Of a stretch of 64,000 nt of DNA, positions 10,162 to 17,719 are shown one piece after another. Position numbers and translations under genes: made by a program. The notes beneath the pieces were generated by a model. It did not search any database and was not told where the DNA came from. It saw nothing but the letters and a program-made list of their open reading frames with translations. Source of the DNA: Chitinophaga pollutisoli (GTDB taxonomy: Bacteria > Bacteroidota > Bacteroidia > Chitinophagales > Chitinophagaceae); assembly GCF_038396755.1 (NCBI RefSeq), contig NZ_CP149822.1:1922001-1986000 (forward strand), written 5' to 3'. The first letter of the stretch is position 1; every line of letters starts with the position of its first letter.

Positions 10162-10938
10162 TTAAACAGCCAGTTTATAGTTATCCGCCAGTTTGGTTTG
10201 CAGTTCCTGGAAGGCTTCATGGAAGCGTACGACTTCGCCGATCACAATGATGGCGGGGTTGCGCAGGCCCTGGCCTTCCGCGATAGCGGCCAGATCGGCG
10301 GCTACGCCCACGCCCACTTTCTGGTCGGGCAGCGTACCGTTCTGGATGATGGCGGCAGGCACCTGGCCGCGGCCTTTCGCTTCGTAAATGGAAGCAATTT
10401 CCGCGAGTTTGCTCATGCCCATGAGGATCACCACGGTGGTATCCGCCTGGATGGCGAATTCGAGGTCGCGACTCAGTTTACCGTCCTGTGTGGTGCCCGT
10501 GATCACCCAAAACCCTTCGCTGACGTTGCGGGCGGTTACGGGGATTTTATTGACCCCGGGCACTGATATGGCGCTGCTGATACCGGGAATTACTTCGGTT
10601 TCGATCCCGTACTGCTGTGCGGCGGCAATTTCTTCCTGGCCGCGGCCGAATACGAAGGAGTCCCCTCCTTTCAGCCGTACCACGCTGCCGTATGTCAGTG
10701 CGTACTTCACGATCATGCGGTTGATTTCCGCCTGGGTGTAAACATGCATGCCGGCGCGCTTGCCTACGAAACGCTTGAGGCAATTCTGCGGCGCGTGGTC
10801 CAGCAGTTCGTTGTTAGACAGGGCGTCGTAGAGGATCACCCGGGCTTGTTGGATGGCTTTCAGCCCTTTCACCGTGATCAGATCCGGATCGCCGGGGCCG
10901 GCGCCTACCAGTGTCACTTTCGGATGTAATGTTTGCAT
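10162..10938 (-). CDS. cobA: Uroporphyrinogen-III C-methyltransferase
   Basis: SAM-dependent methylation of uroporphyrinogen III to precorrin-2, first step of siroheme synthesis. Tetrapyrrole methylase motifs: KVTLVGAGPGDPDLITVKG at the start, RLKGGDSFVFGRG near residue 90, and GISSAISVPGVNKIPVTAR. Start ATG 10938 (MQTLHPK) is preferred over a 13-codon longer frame because the family begins just before the GAGPGD loop. It lies 31 bases after the reductase stop and 17 before the dehydrogenase. Confidence 0.95.
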   Translation of the reverse strand: MQTLHPKVTLVGAGPGDPDLITVKGLKAIQQARVILYDALSNNELLDHAPQNCLKRFVGKRAGMHVYTQAEINRMIVKYALTYGSVVRLKGGDSFVFGRGQEEIAAAQQYGIETEVIPGISSAISVPGVNKIPVTARNVSEGFWVITGTTQDGKLSRDLEFAIQADTTVVILMGMSKLAEIASIYEAKGRGQVPAAIIQNGTLPDQKVGVGVAADLAAIAEGQGLRNPAIIVIGEVVRFHEAFQELQTKLADNYKLAV

Positions 10939-10969
10939 GATCGTGTTTTTTAAGAATGGTGGTTGATGA

Positions 10970-13087
10970 TTAAGCATTGGCGGCTGCGGCCTGGCGGGCG
11001 GCTCTGTATTGCTGCGCGCGGTCGAAAAACGCCTGGGCTTGTTGTAAATATTGTTTTGCGAAGCTTTCGGTAGGCTCGTGCTGGTTGATTTGCAGGACCA
11101 GCGCGCGGAAAGTCCCTTCCACAGGGAATTTGCCGGTTTCCACGAAATGCTTGTCGAAATCGTTCATGATCCCGTGCTGCGTGTTGCAGTTCACATTTTC
11201 GTCGAGCAGGATGCTTTTCGCCGTCTGGATGAGGCAGGCGTAGGAATGGTAGATCCCGTCGGCCCAGGCTCCATTGGCAAAAGCCTGCGTAGCCCAGTCC
11301 AGTTTTTCTTCCGCTTCGAAGAGCAGGGTGGCGATGAGGTCGATCATCACGCCGGCGCACTCGCCCACACCGATGGCGGTGGCGAAGGTTTCAGCCTGGC
11401 CCCAGTCCACGAAGTCGCCGTCGCTCAGGGCGGTGAGATCCGTGAGGGGTTTGAGCAGCTCGTAGAAATATTTTTCGCCGTTGCGGTCGTAGTAGTCGTT
11501 GAACAGTTCGCCTTTTTGCGCATTGGCTTCGTAGTCGTGCAGGAGGGTGCGCAGTACGTCAGGGCCTTTACGGCTGGGCACTTTCAGTACTTTGTCGGCC
11601 ACGCGGCCTTCGCCGTCGCTGAGGACGCCGCCGCCCAGGAGCACCTGGAGGGCGGGGAGCACCCTTCCGCCGCTTTTGAGCGAGGAGCCGTGGAACCCGA
11701 TGTGGGCGAGGCCGTGCTGGCCGCAGGAGTTCATGCAGCCGGAGATCTTGATCTTAATATCGTTGTTGTAAATGAGGTCCGGGAATTCGTCGCGGATCAC
11801 GTCTTCCAGGGCAACAGCTATGCCGGTGGAGCTGGAGATGCCGAGGTTGCAGGTGTCGGTGCCGGGGCAGGCTGTGATGTCGGCTACGGAATCGAAACCG
11901 GCTTTATGCAGGTCATGTTCTTCGAGTACGCTGAAAACGTAGGGAAGGTGTTCGGGACGGATGAACTTGAGCAGCAGGCCCTGGTTCACGGTCACGCGGA
12001 TGTCGTCTCCTATTACGGGCGCCAGTTTTTCGATGAGGGAGCGCGAGGTTACGGAGCTGATATTGCCGAGCAGCACGCGGATGTATGCGCCGAAGAAGCC
12101 TTTTTGTTTTTGTTCGAAGGTGTTTGTTTTTTTCCAGGCTTCGAAGGCTTTCGGGTCGCGGATGGTGAACGCGGGCAGGGCGGGGTTGGCCGCTGGGAGC
12201 TCCGGCTCGGGGTATGCAGCGAAATCGATTGGGTAGGTTTTGGATTTGAGGGCTTTGTATTCCTCTTTGGCGAGGCGCTCGAATTCTTCGATTCCGATTT
12301 TCTGGATGAGGAATTTGAGGCGGGCCTTGTGGCGGGAGGATCTTTCGCCGTAGCGGTCGAACACGCGCAGGAGGCTTTCGATGTACGGGATAAGCTGGTC
12401 CGCTTCGAGGAAATCGAAGGTCGTTTTGGCGAGATAGGGTTGGGCGCCGAGGCCGCCGCCTACCACTACTTTGAATCCACGCACTTCTTTCCCGTCTACC
12501 ACACGGATTTTGGGGATGGCTCCAACGTCGTGGATGAAGGTGAGGGCGGAGTCTTTCGGGCTGGAGGAGAAGGCCATTTTGAATTTGCGGCCCATGTCCT
12601 GGCAGATGGGGTTGCGGAGGAAATACCGGAACGCGGCGTCGGCGTAGGGCGTTACGTCGAAGGGTTCGTTGGGATCGATGCCGGCGGTGTCGGACGCGGT
12701 GATGTTGCGGACGGTGTTGCCGCAGGCTTCGCGGATGGTGACTTCGTCGAGTTCCAGTTTGGACCACAGCTCCGGGGTCCGGTCCAGCGACACGAAGTGT
12801 ATCTGGATATCCTGGCGGGTGGTAAGGTGCAGGTTACCGGTGGAGTATTCGTCGGAGATATCGGAGATGCGTTTCCATTGCCGGAGGGTCATTTTGCCGT
12901 AGGGGAGTTTAATGCGGACCATTTGCACACCTTGCTGGCGTTGGCCGTAGACGCCGCGGGCGAGGCGGAGGGATCGGAATTTTTCGTCCGTCATTTTGCC
13001 TTCGCGGTAGAGTCTGATTTTCTGCTCCAGTTCGATGATGTCCTTTTCTACGATCGGATTTTCCAGTTCGGTTCTGAAACTTTGCAT
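10970..13087 (-). CDS. Siroheme-dependent sulfite (or nitrite) reductase with helical C-terminal extension
   Basis: Six-electron reductase with siroheme and [4Fe-4S]. Two repeats of the ferredoxin-like half domain and the siroheme domain are present. Cluster ligands are TACPGTDTC and SGCMNSCGQHG (CX5C ... CX3C). The first half carries KLPYGKMTLRQWKRISDISD and NLHLTTRQDIQIHFV. After the catalytic core come ~170 further residues, mostly helical (AEEKLDWATQAFANGAWADG, YLQQAQAFFDRAQQYRAARQ), resembling a HEPN-like bundle; its role is unknown. Start ATG 13087 (MQSFRTELE); the longer open frame would run through a terminator hairpin. The siroheme genes and the Cys-rich leader argue for assimilatory sulfite rather than nitrite reduction. 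Confidence 0.9.
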   Translation of the reverse strand: MQSFRTELENPIVEKDIIELEQKIRLYREGKMTDEKFRSLRLARGVYGQRQQGVQMVRIKLPYGKMTLRQWKRISDISDEYSTGNLHLTTRQDIQIHFVSLDRTPELWSKLELDEVTIREACGNTVRNITASDTAGIDPNEPFDVTPYADAAFRYFLRNPICQDMGRKFKMAFSSSPKDSALTFIHDVGAIPKIRVVDGKEVRGFKVVVGGGLGAQPYLAKTTFDFLEADQLIPYIESLLRVFDRYGERSSRHKARLKFLIQKIGIEEFERLAKEEYKALKSKTYPIDFAAYPEPELPAANPALPAFTIRDPKAFEAWKKTNTFEQKQKGFFGAYIRVLLGNISSVTSRSLIEKLAPVIGDDIRVTVNQGLLLKFIRPEHLPYVFSVLEEHDLHKAGFDSVADITACPGTDTCNLGISSSTGIAVALEDVIRDEFPDLIYNNDIKIKISGCMNSCGQHGLAHIGFHGSSLKSGGRVLPALQVLLGGGVLSDGEGRVADKVLKVPSRKGPDVLRTLLHDYEANAQKGELFNDYYDRNGEKYFYELLKPLTDLTALSDGDFVDWGQAETFATAIGVGECAGVMIDLIATLLFEAEEKLDWATQAFANGAWADGIYHSYACLIQTAKSILLDENVNCNTQHGIMNDFDKHFVETGKFPVEGTFRALVLQINQHEPTESFAKQYLQQAQAFFDRAQQYRAARQAAAANA

Positions 13088-13151
13088 GATGAATGAGTTG
13101 CTCGTGATAAAATGGTATTCATAACATTGGGAGGGGAGGTCGTAAGAACAT

Positions 13152-13174
13152 AAAAACCTCCCTGGCATGGGAGG
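13152..13174 (-). terminator. Attenuator-like terminator in the sulfite reductase leader
   Basis: Minus strand CCTCCC-ATGCCA-GGGAGG followed by T5, between the promoter and the reductase start. Its 3' arm (GGGAGGT) can also pair with ACCTCCC further downstream (minus strand 13140-13134), giving two exclusive folds as expected for an attenuator. Confidence 0.75.
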
Positions 13175-13224
13175 CTCTTGTAGTATATTTCTGTAAACAG
13201 ATGTTCCTATGTAAGCGCTCCGCT

Positions 13225-13260
13225 CTAGTCCGCCGGGTTTTCCCAACAGCATCTGCACAT
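13225..13260 (-). CDS. Cysteine-rich leader peptide (11 residues) of the sulfite reductase operon
   Basis: Short ORF ATG...TAG encoding MCRCCWENPAD, with three Cys in the first five codons. It starts about 55 bases after the predicted transcription start and ends 51 bases before the attenuator stem. It is not in the frame of the reductase. CAGATG inside the Cys codons (13255-13250) can pair with CATCTG (13203-13198), so ribosome position on the Cys codons would alter leader folding. Known precedent: Cys-rich leader peptides controlling sulfur genes in mycobacteria. Here the function is inferred from position, composition and the hairpin. Confidence 0.6.
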   Translation of the reverse strand: MCRCCWENPAD

Positions 13261-13322
13261 GTGCATCCTTACTTTCTTCCTTATTTCATAACCCATATTC
13301 CTATAGATTTTGTAGAGTAATA

Positions 13323-13353
13323 CAAAGGTATAGGTCCACCTTCATAACGCAAA
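13323..13353 (-). promoter_or_regulatory. Promoter of the sulfite reductase / siroheme operon
   Basis: Minus strand TTTG (13353-13350), 19 bases, TACCTTTG (13330-13323): exact consensus. The predicted start near 13315 gives a leader of about 230 bases that contains the Cys leader ORF and the attenuator. Confidence 0.8.
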
Positions 13354-13838
13354 ACTTTTTTCATAAAAAAGGCGGGGGGATTTTAGAAAATTTCTAAACT
13401 CGGAGGAGCCAGCGGAGGAATTCTGCCCGGGCAACCGTTGCGTCGCACCCTTCCACAGCGGGATTGCGACGCAACGCCAGCTTCCGGGACCGGGGAGCTT
13501 TGGTTATGGCCCATAACTTTTATTTATCGGCTGGCTAGTGCTCTCCCATCCCCAAATCCCTCCCAATCAGCCAAAATCATTACACCAAAGTTCCTCCCAA
13601 CAGGTCAACGTCCAATTGCCGCTTCCCGTAACTGTTTCATCCCCAATCAGCCAAATCATGATCGCAAAGTTCCTCCCAACAGGTTGATTTGCCCCCAATA
13701 CTCATCCTTTAGGATGTCTCTGGAGCAAAAACTACCAAATATCGCGAAACTCATCTCATCTAATTATCTATCAACCACTTATACTATCCAATCCTTCCGT
13801 CATCCTCCATTTCCGCCCCATTTCTCCCCAAAACCACG
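13354..13838. other. Intergenic stretch with a duplicated ~44-bp block
   Basis: No supported gene. The only open frame (13438-13869, +) has no protein-like character. The notable content is the direct repeat at 13562-13605 and 13641-13684. Confidence 0.6.
13562..13684. repeat. Two imperfect direct repeats of ~44 bp
   Basis: Copy 1 at 13562-13605 and copy 2 at 13641-13684 share CCCAATCAGCCAAA..TCAT at the start and CAAAGTTCCTCCCAACAGGT at the end, with a few differences in the middle. They are 79 bases apart, upstream of the HAD gene. Origin unknown. Confidence 0.8.
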
Positions 13839-13846
13839 TACCTTTG
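13839..13846 (+). promoter_or_regulatory. -7 element of the HAD phosphatase promoter
   Basis: TACCTTTG 19 bases before the ATG at 13866; no clear -33 partner. Confidence 0.5.
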
Positions 13847-13865
13847 CGGCGCAAAAAGGTACAAT

Positions 13866-14528
13866 ATGATGATTCAGACGGCGATTTTTGACATGGACGG
13901 CCTCCTCATCGACTCCGAACCACTCTGGGGTATCGCGATGCGGGAAGTCTTCTCAACCGTAGGCGTTTCCCTTTCTCCCGAGCTCACGCACCTCACCACC
14001 GGCCTCCGCACCCGCGAAGTTGTCAGCTATTGGCACAACTACTTCGGCTGGGACACCAAAAGCCCCGAGCAAGTGACCGACGAGATCATCGAGAGCGTTA
14101 CCGCCAAAATCCTCCGTCAGGCCCAGGCTATGGAAGGACTAACCTACATTCTCGACTTCTTCCGTTCCCGTAATTACAAAATCGGCCTCGCTTCCTCCTC
14201 CCCCATGCGCCTCATCCAATCCGTATTGGACCACCTGCATATCCGTTCCTACTTCGGCGCCGTATCCTCCGCCGAATTTGAAGCATATGGCAAACCCCAT
14301 CCAGCTGTATACCTTGCCTGCGCTGAAGCCCTTAACACCCATCCACTCAACTGCCTGGCCTTCGAAGATTCCGTTACCGGCATGATCGCCGCCAAAGCCG
14401 CCCGCATGAAAGTGGTCGTGATACCAGAAGCCCACAAACGCACCGAACAACGGTTCGTACTGGCAGATATGCAACTCCCCTCCCTCCTCGCATTCGGCGA
14501 AGCGGAACTGGAGAAGCTCTCGCTTTGA
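13866..14528 (+). CDS. HAD-IA hydrolase, hexitol/sugar phosphatase (YniC/HxpB-like)
   Basis: HAD superfamily subfamily I phosphatase. Motif I is FDMDGLLIDSEP (nucleophile and acid/base Asp) at residues ~8-19; motif II is LASSSPM; motif III is Lys in GKPHP with AFEDSVTGMIAAKAA. Length 220 and the SEPLWG start resemble the YniC group, which dephosphorylates 2-deoxyglucose-6-P and hexitol phosphates. Substrate here is inferred only by similarity. Monocistronic between opposite-strand neighbours. Confidence 0.88.
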   Translation: MMIQTAIFDMDGLLIDSEPLWGIAMREVFSTVGVSLSPELTHLTTGLRTREVVSYWHNYFGWDTKSPEQVTDEIIESVTAKILRQAQAMEGLTYILDFFRSRNYKIGLASSSPMRLIQSVLDHLHIRSYFGAVSSAEFEAYGKPHPAVYLACAEALNTHPLNCLAFEDSVTGMIAAKAARMKVVVIPEAHKRTEQRFVLADMQLPSLLAFGEAELEKLSL

Positions 14529-14649
14529 TGCATCGTCACATGATTTCTAAATACCCAATCCAGGCAACCGACTTCCAGCTACTCAACAGCTGAAAGCTGG
14601 GACCATACTGCCCGTCAATTAGTTATCTGCATCAGTTGCGATAGAATGA

Positions 14650-14681
14650 ACAAGGGCGCCCCATGCCGGGAGCGCCCTTGT
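14650..14681. terminator. Terminator between HAD gene and TonB receptor (convergent)
   Basis: CAAGGGCGC / GCGCCCTTG stem with a 12-base loop in the convergent gap; T-rich flanks on both sides are modest. Confidence 0.65.
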
Positions 14682-14703
14682 CAAGAAGATATTTTCCTTC
14701 TGC

Positions 14704-17157
14704 CTAGAATTTGAAAGTCATGTTTGCAGAAACACGACGGGGCATTTGCTTTTCAATGGTCGTCCAACCCGTGAAGTATTCTTTATTGGCAATGTTATCC
14801 ATTTTCAGCGCCAGTCTGAACGCTTTCGCGTTGTAGAACACTGTGGCGTTGAACACTGTGTAAGCCGGCAGCGTGAAAGTACCCGTACGGAAATCATTGG
14901 TGATCACATTGTCGCCGGCGTAATTACCACCCGCACCGATACCGAACCCGCTCAATACACCGCTTTGCACTGTATAGGTGGCCCACAAATTAGCAAAATG
15001 CTCCGGACCTGCGCTTACCGGTCTGCGACCCAAAGTCCATTTATCGGCCTTCACCATCTTGCTGTTATTATAGGAATAACCCGCTACGATATTCAATCCA
15101 TCTACGGGATTCGTATTCAGATCGAACTCTACGCCCTTACTATGCTGGGTGCCGCCCTGGTAGGTATAGTTGTAATTCACGCCTTCCTTGGTAATGGAAC
15201 CCTGCATATTCATGTTGTCCACTTTGATGTCGTAATAGCTGATGGTAGCATTCAACCGCTTGTTCAGCACATCGAATTTAACACCACCTTCAATCTGGTT
15301 GGCATGTTGCGGCTTGAAATTGCCATCCAGCTCCGGCAGCGGCTGCGTCACCGGCGCCACGTTCTTAAACCCGTTCATGTAGTTGGCAAAAACGCCCACT
15401 TTGTCTTTCACAACCTGGTACACCAGGCCGAATTTCGGAGAAACGGTGGTCTGGTTGTAATGGCCGGCCTTGGTGCCGTTAATGAAGTTCTTCGTTCCCT
15501 TGCTCTCGAAATAATCCACGCGAAGGCTCGCCATCGCAATCAGCTTTTCCGTAATATTTAAAACATCCGAAACGTAGGCGCTGTAGGTATATGTCGACTG
15601 CTCATTGCGCGTTTGACCCGTTGTTAATCCGGCCAGTTTTGCATCCACCGCAGACGCGTTGAGCTGGGAATAACGAGGATCCTTCGGGTCCATGGCGCTT
15701 ACCACGTCGAAAATGGCATAAGGCGAGTTGTTATTGGTCGTTTCCATGCCGAGGAAATCGAGGCCGAACACCATGCGGTTGCGCAGGGAACCGATCTTGA
15801 AATCGCCGATGAAATTCTGCTGGATCCCGGTAGTTACGGCGATGGAGTTTTGCTTATAGGCATACCGCGTCATGAAGGAATCCTGCTCGGGATATTTCGT
15901 TTGACCCGGAATCGGATTGTAAGGCGCGTCCAGGAACATTACATACTGGTAGTAACCGTCGCTTTTGCGGCTGCTGCGGGTAACGTTGGTCTGGGAAGTC
16001 CATTTGTCGGACAGTTTATATTGCATATGGCCGTACAGGTTCACGGTGGGTGTACGGTTGGTGATGTCGTTGCTGGTAAAGGAACGGTCGAAATCGATAC
16101 CGGTTTCCTGCGGCGTCCGGTACTTCAGCTGGCGCGACCTGTTCAGGAACACCATGAGTGGATTGGTGCCTTCGCCGTTGTAAAACTCCGCATTTACATT
16201 GAATGAAAGGCGATCGTTTACCTGATACGATAAGCTCGGCGCCAGGAAGATGGATTTCCGGAAGCCGGCGTCCTGGAAAGATTTTTCGTTATGATAGGCG
16301 GCATTCACGCGCAGGAGCGCCGATTTATCCGTATTCAAAGGTGCGTTTACATCCGCAGTAATACGGGTAAGCCCGAATCCGCCACCTGTATAAGAAAGCT
16401 CGCCGCCGAAGTGGTCGTAAGGCTTCTTCGTCACAATGTTGATGAGCCCGCCGAAAGAAATGAGGCTACTGCCGAACAAGGTGCTCGAAGGCCCCTTGAT
16501 GGTTTCGATGTGCTCAATGTTCGCGGGATCGATGTTCCCGTTGGTAAGACCGGCAATCCCATTGATCATGGAAGGCTGCACGGCAAAACCACGCATGGAA
16601 AAATAGCTGGCACCGTCGCCGGGACGGCCGGTGGAAGACCACAACTTGTTCACGCCCGGTGCATTGCGCATGGCATCATCGAACGAAACAACTACCTGTT
16701 CCTTCATCAGTTCCAGTCCAATCGTATTATATACCTGCGGGTTTTCCAGGTTCTTGATGGGCAAACGGGCGATATGGTCGCTTTCGCGTTTCCCTTTCAG
16801 CTGGATGCCTTTGATAATCACTTCGTTCAGCTGGGTGTTGGACAGTTGCAGGTGGATGTTGACGGTGGCCGTCTGATTGGCCTCTACCGTCACCGTCTGC
16901 TCGGAAGTCTCGAAACCTACGAGGGAAACCTGCAGGGTATATGTCCCTGGCTGCACCCGGCGGATGTTGAACTCACCTTTTTCGTTGGTCATATCACCAC
17001 GGTTCTTGCCTTTGAGCAATACCGTTACCATGGGTGCCGGCTGACCGTCGTTCGTCAATACCACGCCCACGATATTGCCCGGCGCCTGTTCTTCTGCCTG
17101 CGCAATACCGGCAAAACCAACCATCAGCAATAAAGTATAGATTAAATGTTTCATCAT
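14704..17157 (-). CDS. TonB-dependent siderophore-type receptor with CarboxypepD_reg-like N-terminus
   Basis: Outer-membrane active transporter. A signal peptide (KHLIYTLLLMVGFAGIAQA) precedes a carboxypeptidase-regulatory-like domain (residues ~28-108, GNIVGVVLTNDGQPAPMVTV). The plug domain (~130-260) contains AMRNAPGVNKLWSSTGRPGD, IETIKGPSSTLFGS and GGLINIVTKKP, typical of the FhuA/FpvA siderophore branch. A 22-strand barrel ends in aromatic RRVSANMTFKF. 817 residues. Not paired with a SusD gene, consistent with an iron-chelate receptor. A reverse-strand GACCTTTG at ~17256 is a weak -7 candidate. The ligand cannot be named. Confidence 0.92.
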   Translation of the reverse strand: MMKHLIYTLLLMVGFAGIAQAEEQAPGNIVGVVLTNDGQPAPMVTVLLKGKNRGDMTNEKGEFNIRRVQPGTYTLQVSLVGFETSEQTVTVEANQTATVNIHLQLSNTQLNEVIIKGIQLKGKRESDHIARLPIKNLENPQVYNTIGLELMKEQVVVSFDDAMRNAPGVNKLWSSTGRPGDGASYFSMRGFAVQPSMINGIAGLTNGNIDPANIEHIETIKGPSSTLFGSSLISFGGLINIVTKKPYDHFGGELSYTGGGFGLTRITADVNAPLNTDKSALLRVNAAYHNEKSFQDAGFRKSIFLAPSLSYQVNDRLSFNVNAEFYNGEGTNPLMVFLNRSRQLKYRTPQETGIDFDRSFTSNDITNRTPTVNLYGHMQYKLSDKWTSQTNVTRSSRKSDGYYQYVMFLDAPYNPIPGQTKYPEQDSFMTRYAYKQNSIAVTTGIQQNFIGDFKIGSLRNRMVFGLDFLGMETTNNNSPYAIFDVVSAMDPKDPRYSQLNASAVDAKLAGLTTGQTRNEQSTYTYSAYVSDVLNITEKLIAMASLRVDYFESKGTKNFINGTKAGHYNQTTVSPKFGLVYQVVKDKVGVFANYMNGFKNVAPVTQPLPELDGNFKPQHANQIEGGVKFDVLNKRLNATISYYDIKVDNMNMQGSITKEGVNYNYTYQGGTQHSKGVEFDLNTNPVDGLNIVAGYSYNNSKMVKADKWTLGRRPVSAGPEHFANLWATYTVQSGVLSGFGIGAGGNYAGDNVITNDFRTGTFTLPAYTVFNATVFYNAKAFRLALKMDNIANKEYFTGWTTIEKQMPRRVSANMTFKF

Positions 17158-17393
17158 GTATGTTTAAAAAAGCAAAGTTTGGTGGAAAGAAACACCGCAG
17201 ATAGAAAAGGCACTTTGCAGGGTACAAATGGGCCATCTCCGGTGTCTCAATCCGGCGCAAAGGTCATACAGGACGAGGGGGACACCTTATCGAAAAGGGA
17301 AAATGATTTACGCAATCGGGAAAAATAGTGAGGTACAGTTGGATTCCGGGTTTGTGTCGGGCATTTCAATACGATAAACATCGGGGGAATCTA

Positions 17394-17672
17394 TTATATC
17401 AACCCCGCTTTCCGCAAAATCAAATATCCCATCCCACCGGTAACAGCCAGGGCCAGCACGAATAAGCACACCGCCCGGAAGTTATCAAACGATTCATTTT
17501 CTGTTAGATATGATCTCCAGCACCGTTTCCGGCCGCCAGTCAGCCACCGGATCGTTCCTCCTGGCAATGAGACGAGTACGAACCCTACAATAGTCCTATA
17601 AAACACGGCAATGCTGAATGAAAATATGGCCAATATAAATTCCACCCGATAAATATAAAAAAGGAAAGGCAT
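17394..17672 (-). CDS. Possible small membrane protein (92 codons)
   Basis: Contains two hydrophobic stretches (FILAIFSFSIAVFYRTIVGF and FRAVCLFVLALAVTGGMGYL), compatible with a two-helix membrane protein. The first ATG lies inside the terminator of the SusD gene, so the start and even the existence of the gene are doubtful. No family recognised. Confidence 0.3.
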   Translation of the reverse strand: MPFLFYIYRVEFILAIFSFSIAVFYRTIVGFVLVSLPGGTIRWLTGGRKRCWRSYLTENESFDNFRAVCLFVLALAVTGGMGYLILRKAGLI

Positions 17673-17692
17673 CCTTTTCAGAACGCCTTTCC
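17657..17692 (-). terminator. Terminator of the SusC/SusD operon
   Basis: Minus strand GGAAAGGC / GCCTTTCC stem with a 14-base loop and T-run, 28 bases after the SusD-like stop. Confidence 0.8.
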
Positions 17693-17719
17693 ACCATCTT
17701 AAAAAATATATGGCTGGTT

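Noticed and set aside
11051..13096. 681-codon + strand open frame across the sulfite reductase gene
   Set aside because: Antisense shadow; composition (Val/Gly/Phe/Glu-rich) is typical of reverse-strand artefacts.
13088..13258. 57-codon N-terminal extension of the reductase frame
   Set aside because: It would run through the promoter-proximal terminator hairpin and the leader ORF region; the family start is at 13087.
13438..13869. 143-codon + strand frame before the HAD gene
   Set aside because: Pro/Ser-rich, contains the direct repeats and the HAD -7 element; no protein-like features.
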